From an uncultured bacterium (GTDB lineage Bacteria; Myxococcota_A; Bradymonadia; UBA7976; VGTA01), in the NCBI GenBank assembly GCA_943788935.1, contig CALSSE010000017.1:172001-236000 (forward strand): a stretch of 64,000 nt of DNA, read 5' to 3'. Below are positions 1 to 8,060 of the stretch, in pieces. How positions within the stretch are numbered: position 1 is the stretch's first letter; each line of letters begins with the position of its first letter. A program made the position numbers and the translations under genes. The notes beneath the pieces were generated by a model, which worked only from the letters and a program-made list of their open reading frames with translations, did not search any database and was not told the origin of the DNA.

Positions 1-153
1 AGGGGAGCGACGATCGCTATTGAGTCTTATCTCAAGATCTATTTGCAATAGACTAGAGTGCAGAGAGGATTTTAAGTCTCTTCAGAACATCTTCAGTTAT
101 TTTATATAGAGAAGGCCAAATCTAGATCAGTATTGAACCCTCAAATTGACTAT

Positions 154-213
154 GCTCTTGTTAGCTTTACTCTTGTTAACTTTACTCTTGTTAACTTTAC
201 TCTTGTCAACTTA
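154..213. repeat. 15-bp tandem repeat, about four copies
   Basis: The unit is tttactcttgttaac; copies differ at one or two bases (ttagc, caact variants). It lies in the leader of the lectin lipoprotein gene. Direct reading of the sequence. Confidence 0.9.
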
Positions 214-216
214 GCT

Positions 217-300
217 CGTTTCTTTAGCGCATTAACTCGTCTCTTTAGTGCGTTAGTCCGTTTCTTTAGTGCGTTAGTCCGTTTCTTTAGCGCATCAGTT
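217..300. repeat. 21-bp tandem repeat, four copies
   Basis: Four consecutive 21-bp units start at 217, 238, 259 and 280. The consensus begins cgtttctttag and continues ygcrttagtc. The block ends about 44 bases before the ATG of the downstream lipoprotein, so copy number changes would alter the leader or promoter spacing. Confidence 0.9.
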
Positions 301-343
301 CGTTAGTCAACCACTCAAACATCATGAATGAAGTAAGTTGTTT

Positions 344-1174
344 ATGTTTAATAGATCTGTAGCTTTTATATTGTGTATGTCCACCATGACAGCCTGTGTA
401 GGGGTGGTAATTAATGATGAGGAATTAGCCGATGCCTCATTAGATATGAATATGTACACTCCGATTATTGATGCGCTAATCCAAATAGACCAAGAGCTAG
501 ACCAAGAGCTAGACCAAGAGCTAGACCAAGAGCTAGACCAAGAGCTAGACCAAGAGCTAGACCAAGAGCTAGACCAAGAGCTAGACCAAGAGCTAGACCA
601 AGAGCTAGACCAAGAGCTAGACCAAGAGCTAGACCAAGAGCTAGACCAAGAGCTAGACCAAGAGCTAGACCAAGAGCTAGACCAAGAGCTCGATCAAGAG
701 CTAGATATGAGCGCCCCCGAGGAGTGTAATGGACGCGATGATGATCTAGACCAAGTGGTCGATGAAGGGGCTTGTCCTTGCCCAAGTATTGTTTATCAGA
801 GCTCTCTTTACCTCTTCTGTGACGACCTTAAAACATGGAGGGAGGCGCGGGATAGTTGCCGAGGAATGGGCTTTGACCTATGCAGCATTCACTCCAATCC
901 AGAGAATCAAGTCCTCTATAATCAACTCTCACTGAGAGAGCTCAGTGATACATGGATTGGTCTCAACGATCGAGATCAAGAGGAGGTATTCATGTGGTCA
1001 AATAATGAGGAGCTAAGCTATACAAGATGGGGTAATGGTGAGCCTAATAACGGAGGTTCAGGGGAGAACTGTGGAATCATTCTGATGAGAGGGAATCGAC
1101 GATCATTTTGGGATGATAGAAGCTGTCTTTCAGAGTATTCATATATCTGTGAATATGAGATCCCAGCTCCGTAA
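344..1174 (+). CDS. C-type lectin domain lipoprotein with (DQEL)18 stalk
   Basis: This is a predicted lipoprotein with a surface sugar-binding role. The signal peptide ends in a lipobox MTAC (Cys18). A stalk of 18 exact DQEL units (about residues 49-120) follows, then a MopE-like acidic motif (CNGRDDDLDQVVDEG), then a C-type lectin domain (about 140-274). The lectin domain has the WIGL core, a GEPNN motif (the EPN type usually linked to mannose-class ligands with calcium), a WDD motif and four well-placed cysteines. ATG 344 is preferred over TTG 338, which would add two residues. Domain assignment comes from family knowledge. Ligand and surface exposure are inference. Confidence 0.88.
   Translation: MFNRSVAFILCMSTMTACVGVVINDEELADASLDMNMYTPIIDALIQIDQELDQELDQELDQELDQELDQELDQELDQELDQELDQELDQELDQELDQELDQELDQELDQELDQELDQELDMSAPEECNGRDDDLDQVVDEGACPCPSIVYQSSLYLFCDDLKTWREARDSCRGMGFDLCSIHSNPENQVLYNQLSLRELSDTWIGLNDRDQEEVFMWSNNEELSYTRWGNGEPNNGGSGENCGIILMRGNRRSFWDDRSCLSEYSYICEYEIPAP
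488..705 (+). repeat. 12-bp tandem repeat encoding DQEL, about 18 copies
   Basis: The unit gaccaagagcta repeats with almost no changes until the last two copies (ctcgatcaagag). Near-perfect identity at the nucleotide level, including wobble bases, implies recent expansion or ongoing homogenisation rather than selection on protein sequence alone. Confidence 0.95.
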
Positions 1175-1308
1175 CCGCTCTTCCTAGTATCTCCCCTGAT
1201 AGGGATCGAGTTCTCATATAAGTCTCTTCAAGTCGATGACTGATCAAAGGGATAAGTACAGATCATCTCTCGTGCTTGAATCGTCTTGGGTCACTTAGTA
1301 GCGATCGG

Positions 1309-2064
1309 CTACTTCTTTTCAATCCAAAAGAGGCTCACTTTTGCTTTCTTTAACTCATCAAAAGTACACAGACTGTGTGAGCGACTATCCTGTTTATGAA
1401 CATCAAAACTTGATGATTTAGACTTATCCTTCTCCGACCAACCAGGCATGATCGCTACCTTGCCATTTTTAAGGCCGACCGCTAAGAAATAGTGGGAGTT
1501 GGCGAGATTCTTGAACAGATTCCAACCCTTTGAGGAAGACCCTAAGCAGCCGTTCTCATGCTCTTTATTTTTGAGGAGGATAACCGGGTTACCTCTCTTA
1601 AGTTGGCTCTTAAGAGCCTCTTTTCGCTTAGCCCATCGTCTCGACTTTCTCATCCGATCAGCCTTGATCCCTCTCTTTGATTTAGCGCGCTTCTTGAGAG
1701 CCTTGAAGAGCGCATCTGGTAGAGTATAGGACATTTTTTGCTTCTTACCTGGCGCTTTTTTACTCTTCATTTCTTTGTAGAGAGCACGAATGGCCTGGCT
1801 AGGATGTTTGCTCCCATCAAAGTTAGTGCTGAGGAGACGACTAACCCCTCTCTCTGTTTGCCAATAACCTAGTAACATAGCACCAGCGACTGGGCCACAG
1901 CCTTCGTATACCTTCTTTTTGTCCTTCCTAACGGGGCTAGAGATTAACTCTTGATTGATTGATTTAACGAATTGGCTGTAATAAGTATTCTTAGCAAAAG
2001 CGTTAGTGGACACACTCCATGAGCTCAGGGTGAGGATTAATATTAAATATTTAGGGAGAGACAT
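1309..2064 (-). CDS. Secreted C39-like (papain-fold) cysteine peptidase-family protein
   Basis: The 251-residue protein has a signal peptide of about 24 residues ending AFA. After it comes GCGPVAGAMLLGYW, with Cys56 in the position of the C39/C39_2 catalytic cysteine. A later segment, NSHYFLAVGL (His191), fits the catalytic histidine strand. The middle (residues 96-155) is very rich in Lys and Arg. An AAGGG site seven bases before the ATG supports the start. Role: probable exported peptidase or inactive peptidase-fold protein; the substrate is unknown. It is a single gene, with its 3' end facing the lectin lipoprotein gene. Confidence 0.75.
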   Translation of the reverse strand: MSLPKYLILILTLSSWSVSTNAFAKNTYYSQFVKSINQELISSPVRKDKKKVYEGCGPVAGAMLLGYWQTERGVSRLLSTNFDGSKHPSQAIRALYKEMKSKKAPGKKQKMSYTLPDALFKALKKRAKSKRGIKADRMRKSRRWAKRKEALKSQLKRGNPVILLKNKEHENGCLGSSSKGWNLFKNLANSHYFLAVGLKNGKVAIMPGWSEKDKSKSSSFDVHKQDSRSHSLCTFDELKKAKVSLFWIEKK

Positions 2065-2238
2065 TAAGAGACCCTTGATGTAAAATGTAAAGTAAGACAG
2101 GTGTTTATGGATAACATGTCATCAGTAATCTATCCTAAATGCAAGCTCCTTCGACTTTAGGGTCTTTTCGCGACCGTTAAACGCCCAGAGTGGCCTCAAA
2201 AGTAGACAACAGAGCAATTGAATAGAGGATGACTCTCT

Positions 2239-2280
2239 CAATAGAGCTCTTATCTCGATCAATAGAGCTCTTACCTCGAT
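2239..2280. repeat. 21-bp direct repeat, two copies
   Basis: The unit caatagagctcttatctcgat is repeated immediately with a single t-to-c change. Confidence 0.85.
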
Positions 2281-2345
2281 CATTTAAATGGTCAGTATTA
2301 TGGATAGAATCTAGCAAGAAGATAAGTTAGACATAATAGAGGCGA

Positions 2346-2395
2346 CAGCGCCTTATCTCAGCGCCTTATCTCAGCGCCTTATCTCAGCCCTTTAT
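2346..2395. repeat. 13-bp tandem repeat, three full copies and a partial
   Basis: The unit cagcgccttatct occurs at 2346, 2359 and 2372; the fourth copy degrades after cagccc. Confidence 0.88.
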
Positions 2396-2516
2396 GCCAA
2401 CCAAAGCGGACCAAGATCACGATAGATCGAGCGATATAACTCATTGATGTAACTCACTGATGTCGCTCAGTCATGTAACGTATGTGATCGGTTCGTTCAT
2501 TCAGTGTGGAGTTCAC

Positions 2517-3899
2517 ATGATTATGCCTTTTATACGTCTCGCTTTTACACGTCTCTGTTCTCTGTATTCCCTCTGTCTCATTTATTTAACGATGATAAGC
2601 ACCGGCGCTATCGCTGTAGCTCAACCTGTACCGACAGCTGATCCATCGCTCAAGTTACCTCAAAAAACGCCGCCTCCGCCGCTGCAGATTCAAGCGCCAA
2701 ATAGGATCCCTAATCAGGTGTCTCAACAGGTGCAGATCCCTCCCATGATTCAACAGCAGCAAATGAACAACAGCAGGTCTCGGCCTATCAATCGCGCAGA
2801 TCTAAAAAAGTATCTCGACCAACTCCCTGAGCTCGCGCCTAAAACATACTCGCGACCTCAGATACAATTAGCCTTAGTATTGGACGTTAGCGGGAGTATG
2901 GAGGGCCTATTAAACCAAGCCCGAGAAGAGCTATGGAAGGTCATTAACCTGTTCAATGGAGTCCATTACCAAGGGGAGACCCCACATATTCGAGTCGCCC
3001 TTTACACTCATGGAATGTCTCAAGCGACGACCGGTTTATTTTTGGAGCGACAGTTGTCATTAACAACCGACCTAGATCAAGTCTCAGAGGTCTTATTTTC
3101 ACTAAAAACAACCGGTAGCGAAGAGTACTGTCCTAGCTCGCTTTTCGCTGCCTCTCGCGGGTTAGAGTGGAGCTCTTCTCCCCATGACTTTAAGGCGATC
3201 ATCATCGCCGGTAACGAAGAGTTTGTACAAGGCCCACTCTCATTGAAAGAGGGATTTATACCCGGGAAGAAGCGTGGCTTGATCACTCACACGATACATT
3301 GTGGGGCGCCTAAACGTGGTATAGAGCATCAATGGAAAGCAGCGGCAAAGTTGGGTGGCGGTCAGTTTCTAAATATTGATCAAGATGCTAAGCATGAGTA
3401 CATTGAGACGCCCTACGATGATCACATCCAAGAGCTTAATAGCCAGCTTAATCAAACGTACATTCCCTATGGACGCTTAGGCAAAACGGGGATCGCTAAG
3501 CAACAAGCACAAGATTCCAATGCTCGTAAAATGAGCAAATCTAGTGCGATTCAGCGCTCGATTACAAAGTCAAACAGTTACTACAGTAATGACCAGTGGG
3601 ACCTCGTCGACGCGGTTCGTAAAAAGACCGTAGATCTTTCAAAAATAGACGCTCAGCGACTCCCTCTAGAGCTGCGCTCATTAGATGCTCAAGCGCTCAC
3701 ATCTTATGTGCAAAAGAAGCAAAATCAGAGATCAGAGATTCATGAGAAGATCGCGAAGTTAAAAAAAGAGCGAGCTCTTTATCTGAAGCAAGAGCGGGCT
3801 AAGCGAGCCGCTTCTGGACAAAAAAGACTCGACTCAGTTCTAATTGAGGCTTTACGAGCTCAAGCGCTCAGACTCGGGTTCAAGTGGAGAACAGAATAG
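2517..3899 (+). CDS. Exported von Willebrand factor A domain protein
   Basis: This 460-residue protein has an N-terminal signal or anchor segment, a Pro/Gln-rich linker, then a VWA domain from about residue 115. Its MIDAS signature is DVSGS (Asp123, Ser125, Ser127), and the domain includes the strands LALVLDVSGSM and AIIIAGNEEF. A C-terminal charged helical region (about 370-440) with the PLELRSLDAQALTSYVQKK pattern resembles the tail of planctomycete-type VWA proteins. I start at ATG 2517 because GGAG lies five bases before it and the signal peptide then has normal length; ATG 2460 would add 19 residues without a ribosome site. Function is metal-dependent protein binding, partner unknown. 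Confidence 0.82.
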   Translation: MIMPFIRLAFTRLCSLYSLCLIYLTMISTGAIAVAQPVPTADPSLKLPQKTPPPPLQIQAPNRIPNQVSQQVQIPPMIQQQQMNNSRSRPINRADLKKYLDQLPELAPKTYSRPQIQLALVLDVSGSMEGLLNQAREELWKVINLFNGVHYQGETPHIRVALYTHGMSQATTGLFLERQLSLTTDLDQVSEVLFSLKTTGSEEYCPSSLFAASRGLEWSSSPHDFKAIIIAGNEEFVQGPLSLKEGFIPGKKRGLITHTIHCGAPKRGIEHQWKAAAKLGGGQFLNIDQDAKHEYIETPYDDHIQELNSQLNQTYIPYGRLGKTGIAKQQAQDSNARKMSKSSAIQRSITKSNSYYSNDQWDLVDAVRKKTVDLSKIDAQRLPLELRSLDAQALTSYVQKKQNQRSEIHEKIAKLKKERALYLKQERAKRAASGQKRLDSVLIEALRAQALRLGFKWRTE

Positions 3900-3916
3900 T
3901 CTCGTCGATCGTTATC

Positions 3917-3944
3917 AGCGATGGGATAGCGATGGGATAGCGAT
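3917..3944. repeat. 11-bp tandem repeat, 2.5 copies
   Basis: The unit agcgatgggat occurs twice and then as agcgat, between the VWA gene and the convergent methyltransferase gene. Confidence 0.85.
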
Positions 3945-3974
3945 GCTCTCTCGATCAGATTATCCGGTCTCGGA

Positions 3975-4976
3975 TTAGGGCGAAGGCTTCTCACACTGAA
4001 AATAAGTCCATGAAGCGCGGAATTTGTTTTTGCCATCAAATATTTTGTCCATCGCCATACGCATCAAGCGTTTTCGCTGTATAACGTCGAGTTCGGTTGG
4101 TGCATGTCCCGAGATCTTCTCTGCCCCCCCCACCCAGCCGAGGACCCCTTCATGGTACACCACAAGGAAATCATACCAATCAGTCACTAGAGCATCAAAG
4201 GTCTTCACGACCCTAGAGCGTACTTTAAAACCTGCTTGTTCAAAGGCACCCTGATAGTGATCGACATGCCGGACGGGTAAAAAATATTTAGCTCTTAAGG
4301 TGTCATGTGCCTGCATATAATCAGCCTCATTGAGAGCATCTCGATACTCGGCGAAGTCAGGGTTATCTCTAACGATCTCCATCGCTGCTCTGTGAATATG
4401 CTCTACGGTCTCATCTATGATCCAAGCGCCCTCTTCCGAATCAGGGTTACGGATATTACCCGATTGGACATGAGCGATGCCACCAGGACGTAGAATGTCA
4501 AACCACCCTCTTAAGGTGTCATCGAGACCATAATACAAGTGAATGGCGTTGGTAGACACAACCGCATCGACACCACGATCCCAGATCGGTGAATCAACGA
4601 CTTCAAGGAGCGACTCTAAGCGCTTCTCACTCTTCAAATAACGTATCAATCGATACGCGACGCGCGGATCACCTTTGCTCTTTTCCAAGGCGAGACGTAA
4701 AAATTTGGGGGAGGAGTCCACGATCAAAACACCAAAACGTTCGGTGTCAGGGCGCGCCAATAACCGTCGTGTCAAGATCCCCGTGCCTCCTGAATAGTCG
4801 AGGACGAGTACGTTCGGTCCTTGGTGGGCGAGGAGATCATCGACCGAGGGGTTGAGGTTATCATACCAACCATGCTCCTCAACGGTGTCATATTTTTGCG
4901 CGAGCTCCTCGAGTTGAGCCCCTGCCCAAGTCTCATGAGGGATTGGATCAAATCCATTAGGCCACTGAAAACTCAT
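3975..4976 (-). CDS. Class I SAM-dependent methyltransferase
   Basis: The 333-residue protein has a Rossmann-type methyltransferase core. Motif I is VLVLDYSGGTGIL (about residues 55-67), followed by an acidic strand end (GVLIVDSS) and motif IV-like AVVSTNAIHLYYGL. A C-terminal substrate-side region (200-330) has no family I recognise. It resembles ubiquinone/menaquinone-type or natural-product methyltransferases only in the core, so the acceptor is unknown. GGGAGG lies just before ATG 4976. No operon partner is adjacent. Confidence 0.8.
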   Translation of the reverse strand: MSFQWPNGFDPIPHETWAGAQLEELAQKYDTVEEHGWYDNLNPSVDDLLAHQGPNVLVLDYSGGTGILTRRLLARPDTERFGVLIVDSSPKFLRLALEKSKGDPRVAYRLIRYLKSEKRLESLLEVVDSPIWDRGVDAVVSTNAIHLYYGLDDTLRGWFDILRPGGIAHVQSGNIRNPDSEEGAWIIDETVEHIHRAAMEIVRDNPDFAEYRDALNEADYMQAHDTLRAKYFLPVRHVDHYQGAFEQAGFKVRSRVVKTFDALVTDWYDFLVVYHEGVLGWVGGAEKISGHAPTELDVIQRKRLMRMAMDKIFDGKNKFRASWTYFQCEKPSP

Positions 4977-5220
4977 CTATGCCTCCCTTTATCTCATCGG
5001 TAAAGATCATTAGCCCTCGTTGACTTGCTCGTCTGCATTAAACTTTATTAGAAGTCAATTTTGATAAGTCAGTAGGGGACTTAAGTCATTTATACCTAAC
5101 AATATGATAGAAGTAAATGAGCCTGCCGAAGGTCTTTTAGATCGCGCGCTCAGCAGTGGGGTTTATGTAGCCCTCTCATCGCAGTCTTCTCCGTGGTTGA
5201 GATATAATTTAAGGCATAAC

Positions 5221-6900
5221 TTAAGGACAGGTTTGGGTGTGGTCGACGATCACATAGTGAAGGTCGGACCAAGCGACGATCCCGTTCGCTGTCTCTAACC
5301 GACCACGAATATGAAGCTGACCGCTCTCATTGAGACAGTTAGAGCGGAGGTTATGAGAGCGTTCGCCCACGTCAATGGGAGTAGATGTCCCTTGCAGAGG
5401 GGTCCACCCTTCTAAGCTAAAACCGTCTTCTTCATAAGGTTTGACCATCATCTGTAGAGTGCCGACTTCCTCACTATAAGTTACTAAGTTAGCAGTGATG
5501 GGGTTCACATAATCTCTGAGATAGCCAAGGTGGACGTAAGCGCTGGGGGTCTTCATCATCCGCGCTAGCTCTTCTGATAGCTTTTCAATCACTTGCTCAC
5601 TGGGGCTATCGATCATCAATGAAGCCACATATTCAGTGTTCGATTCCTCATCATGGACATGGTGCATCGTCCCTCGATACTCACTGACTAAACCCTCTTT
5701 ATGATGTAATATGGGCTGATTAAATACTCTCCTAATGCCTGAATAAACAGGGCCTCCACAGTTGTCACCTTGGGTATTATTTAAAATCCGTTCTCTCGTA
5801 TCGCCACGATACCAATCGAGGAGAGGAGCCGAGATCTCAAAGCGTTGACCCTCGGGGAGTTGCTCATGGAAGATCACTCGACGCATATGTTCAGCCATAT
5901 CTCCTGCGCTCGTACAGTTGGCATCGCCTCGAGTGTTATAGATTGTACAGCCTCGCTCATCAGCATATGATCGACCAGACCACTGATGCTCTCGTATGAC
6001 TTCGCGGGAGCCCTCGCGGATACTTATCCGTTGGGCTTCTGAGAGTTGGTAACTCCACGGTCGAGCGTCATCGGTAACATAGTCTCGCATCAAGGCAGTG
6101 TGATTAAAGCCATGGGCGGGGGTGAAGAATTCAGTGTTGAGCCAGTCCACTCCGGTGAAGCGCAGTAAGAGGGTGTAGGTCTCGTTGGAGGAGCAATCAA
6201 AGGTACGCCGCACGACCTCTCTGACACTGATATCAACCTCTTCTACCCACTCCCCCTCGATGAGGCGCTGAAAGCCGAGGGTAGCGTCGATGCTGAATCC
6301 TGCTTGGTTAATCAGCTCTAGAGTCGCAGTCGCTGTATACATCTTGATGGTGCTCGCCGGCCAAAAGTCAGCTCGCCCTTGAGTCGGTGTATAATCGCGA
6401 GAGATAAACAGCGGCTGTTCCCCTCTTGAAGTGACATGAATGACCTGCGCCCATACACGCTGATCGGGGGCTGCGAGGTCAATCACTGTGTCGAGGTGAT
6501 CAAGAGAAGGAGGGAGAGGGGCATCGATCGGTATGATCATGTCAGTGGGCTCGGTAACCCCTTGATCGATGGGCTCCTCGATCTCGGCATCCATTATGAT
6601 ACCTTGATCGAGAGGTCTCTCAGTTTCAGCGTCGGTGACGAGATCTAGATCAAGCGTGAGGTCTACTAAAGAGTCATCAGGAGTGGTGTCGTCACTCGAC
6701 CCCTTATCAGAAGGATCAAGGCCTTGATCAATGCCAGAATCAAGCTCATTGATCGATAGGTCAAGCTGACGACTGACATCTGTCTCATCACAGGCGATAA
6801 GGTTGAGCAGAAGAGAAGAGATCAGCACGATTTGGGTGCATAAAGAGTAAGGAGATACAGACCGAGTTGAGGAGAATATGAATAGAGAGAAGATGTTCAC
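5221..6900 (-). CDS. Lipoprotein with class A beta-lactamase-like serine hydrolase domain
   Basis: The 559-residue product has a lipobox ending NLIAC (Cys37). An Asp-rich linker (38-135) with degenerate LDQG repeats follows, then a penicillin-binding/beta-lactamase-fold domain. The active-site triad motifs are S183-T-I-K186 (SxxK), S237-S-N239 (SxN) and K401-E-G403, which takes the place of K-T/S-G. A substituted third motif and weak similarity elsewhere argue for a D,D-peptidase-like or other serine hydrolase, not necessarily a lactamase. The start is GTG with AAGGA upstream; no ATG precedes the signal peptide. Confidence 0.75.
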   Translation of the reverse strand: MNIFSLFIFSSTRSVSPYSLCTQIVLISSLLLNLIACDETDVSRQLDLSINELDSGIDQGLDPSDKGSSDDTTPDDSLVDLTLDLDLVTDAETERPLDQGIIMDAEIEEPIDQGVTEPTDMIIPIDAPLPPSLDHLDTVIDLAAPDQRVWAQVIHVTSRGEQPLFISRDYTPTQGRADFWPASTIKMYTATATLELINQAGFSIDATLGFQRLIEGEWVEEVDISVREVVRRTFDCSSNETYTLLLRFTGVDWLNTEFFTPAHGFNHTALMRDYVTDDARPWSYQLSEAQRISIREGSREVIREHQWSGRSYADERGCTIYNTRGDANCTSAGDMAEHMRRVIFHEQLPEGQRFEISAPLLDWYRGDTRERILNNTQGDNCGGPVYSGIRRVFNQPILHHKEGLVSEYRGTMHHVHDEESNTEYVASLMIDSPSEQVIEKLSEELARMMKTPSAYVHLGYLRDYVNPITANLVTYSEEVGTLQMMVKPYEEDGFSLEGWTPLQGTSTPIDVGERSHNLRSNCLNESGQLHIRGRLETANGIVAWSDLHYVIVDHTQTCP

Positions 6901-7209
6901 GCGAATAATGTCCTTGTACTCACGGCGTTGATCAAGAGTTCACGGCGTTGATCAAGAGCGATCACTGAGGCCGAGCTGTGGGTGATCTTGAAGAGGATAA
7001 GCGAGAGAGAGATGATATGACATACCTATCCCCCTCATAGTGAACAAGAAATAGAAGCAAAATCTTTTAGGGCTTAAGCGAGTTCAACCGCTCATTATTC
7101 TCTATAGAGCAACCATGTAGGTCATATTCTTATCTGTTCAATATAAGAGTTCGCACCATCGGTTGGTTTGACTCTACACGACCGCACAGAGTCTAAGAGG
7201 AGTATAAGG
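6901..7209. other. Divergent intergenic region with a 20-bp direct repeat
   Basis: This is the shared 5' region of the beta-lactamase-fold lipoprotein (minus) and the DUF2237 protein (plus). Apart from the direct repeat at 6921-6960 I see no gene in it. Confidence 0.55.
6921..6960. repeat. 20-bp direct repeat, two copies
   Basis: cacggcgttgatcaagagtt is followed at once by a copy differing only at its end. It lies about 20 bases upstream of the GTG start of the lipoprotein gene. Confidence 0.9.
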
Positions 7210-8040
7210 ATGGTCAAACGCGATAAGCGATCTCGCTCAAGAGAGCGGAGATATGGTGTTGAGGAGAGAGGGATTCGCTCATTGAGCTCTGATCTGCTCA
7301 GCTCAGTCTCTCAGTCTGTTCTCCCGTCAGAGCCTAAGTCTCATTTAGGCTTGATCTCTGCGTCTCGGCGATTATATCAGAGTCTGAGCCTAAACTTGAG
7401 CCTAAGCCTAAGCCTCAGTCTGAGCCTTAGTCTGAGCCTGATCCTGATCCTGGGCCTGAGCCTTTGGTCTTCACTCGTGACCGCTGAGCCGAACTCAAAT
7501 CTCAAAAAAACGAGTCACCCTTCAGTGACTGAGAAGAGAGCCTGCTTAGGGCTCCCGCTGATTCAACATACCGAGGACTGTATGCCATCCGATCAAGATC
7601 AAAAACAGAGCGAGAGATCCAATGCGTCATCTGAGGCTCATGTAAAGGAACAGAGCGCTGTTCGACCTCAGAGCCAACGAGGTGACCTGAATGTACTCAA
7701 GACGCCTCTAAAGCAATGCTGTACCTCACCGCTTACCGGCTTCGAGCGTGATGGCTTTTGTCATACAGGGCCCTATGATCGAGGGCGACATGTGGTCTGC
7801 GCGGTGATGAGTGAGGCTTTCCTCAACTATACTAAGAGTCGTGGTAACGATCTCAGCACACCGGCGCCCCAATATCGATTTCCTGGTCTGAAGCCCGGTG
7901 ATCGCTGGTGCCTCTGCGCGCTCCGTTGGGCAGAGGCAGAGCAGGCCGGTGTAGCGCCGAAGGTTGATCTTGAAGCGACTCATCAGCAAGCACTTCAGGT
8001 GATTACTCTAGAAGTGCTTAAACGTTATGCTGTGGACTGA
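7210..8040 (+). CDS. DUF2237 family protein with a long LS-rich N-terminal extension
   Basis: The C-terminal 120 residues match the DUF2237 family throughout: NVLKTPLKQCC, PLTGFERDGFCHTGP, DRGRHVVCAVM, FPGLKPGDRWCLC and the closing LEVLKRYAVD. The family is normally a free-standing cytosolic protein of about 120 residues. Here it follows about 155 extra residues: a very basic N-terminus, then a Leu-Ser repeat (about 55-85) that could act as a signal anchor and places the domain outside the membrane. I start at ATG 7210, which has GAGGAG six bases upstream, rather than TTG 7168. The function of DUF2237 is not known. Confidence 0.85.
   Translation: MVKRDKRSRSRERRYGVEERGIRSLSSDLLSSVSQSVLPSEPKSHLGLISASRRLYQSLSLNLSLSLSLSLSLSLSLILILGLSLWSSLVTAEPNSNLKKTSHPSVTEKRACLGLPLIQHTEDCMPSDQDQKQSERSNASSEAHVKEQSAVRPQSQRGDLNVLKTPLKQCCTSPLTGFERDGFCHTGPYDRGRHVVCAVMSEAFLNYTKSRGNDLSTPAPQYRFPGLKPGDRWCLCALRWAEAEQAGVAPKVDLEATHQQALQVITLEVLKRYAVD
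7381..7463 (+). repeat. 6-bp-based repeat encoding the LS-rich membrane segment
   Basis: Degenerate copies of agcctn/agtctg hexamers encode alternating Leu-Ser, drifting to Leu-Ile at the end. The hydrophobic segment of the DUF2237 protein is thus itself a tandem repeat. Confidence 0.85.
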
Positions 8041-8060
8041 ATAACAGAGGAACTAGAAAC

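Larger units (their letters stand above)
1..343. other. Gene-free stretch with two tandem repeat blocks
   Basis: I see no coding region here. The stretch holds two unrelated tandem repeat blocks (154-213 and 217-300) directly upstream of the lectin lipoprotein. Any promoter for that gene must lie among or before these repeats. No convincing -35/-10 pair was picked out. Confidence 0.6.
2065..2516. other. Gene-free stretch with two small repeat blocks
   Basis: This divergent intergenic region lies between the C39-like gene and the VWA gene. It holds two copies of a 21-bp unit (2239-2280) and three to four copies of a 13-bp unit (2346-2395). No RNA gene or additional reading frame is convincing. 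Confidence 0.6.

Noticed and set aside
154..300. CRISPR array
   Set aside because: Units are directly adjacent with no spacers; also true for all other repeat blocks in the window.
465..785. Minus-strand reading frame with an LGLA repeat
   Set aside because: It is the mirror of the DQEL-coding repeat; a 12-bp array keeps all frames open. No ribosome site and no homology.
5104..5298. Small plus-strand frame before the lactamase-fold gene's 3' end
   Set aside because: Overlaps the end of a supported gene, has no ribosome site and no recognisable sequence.
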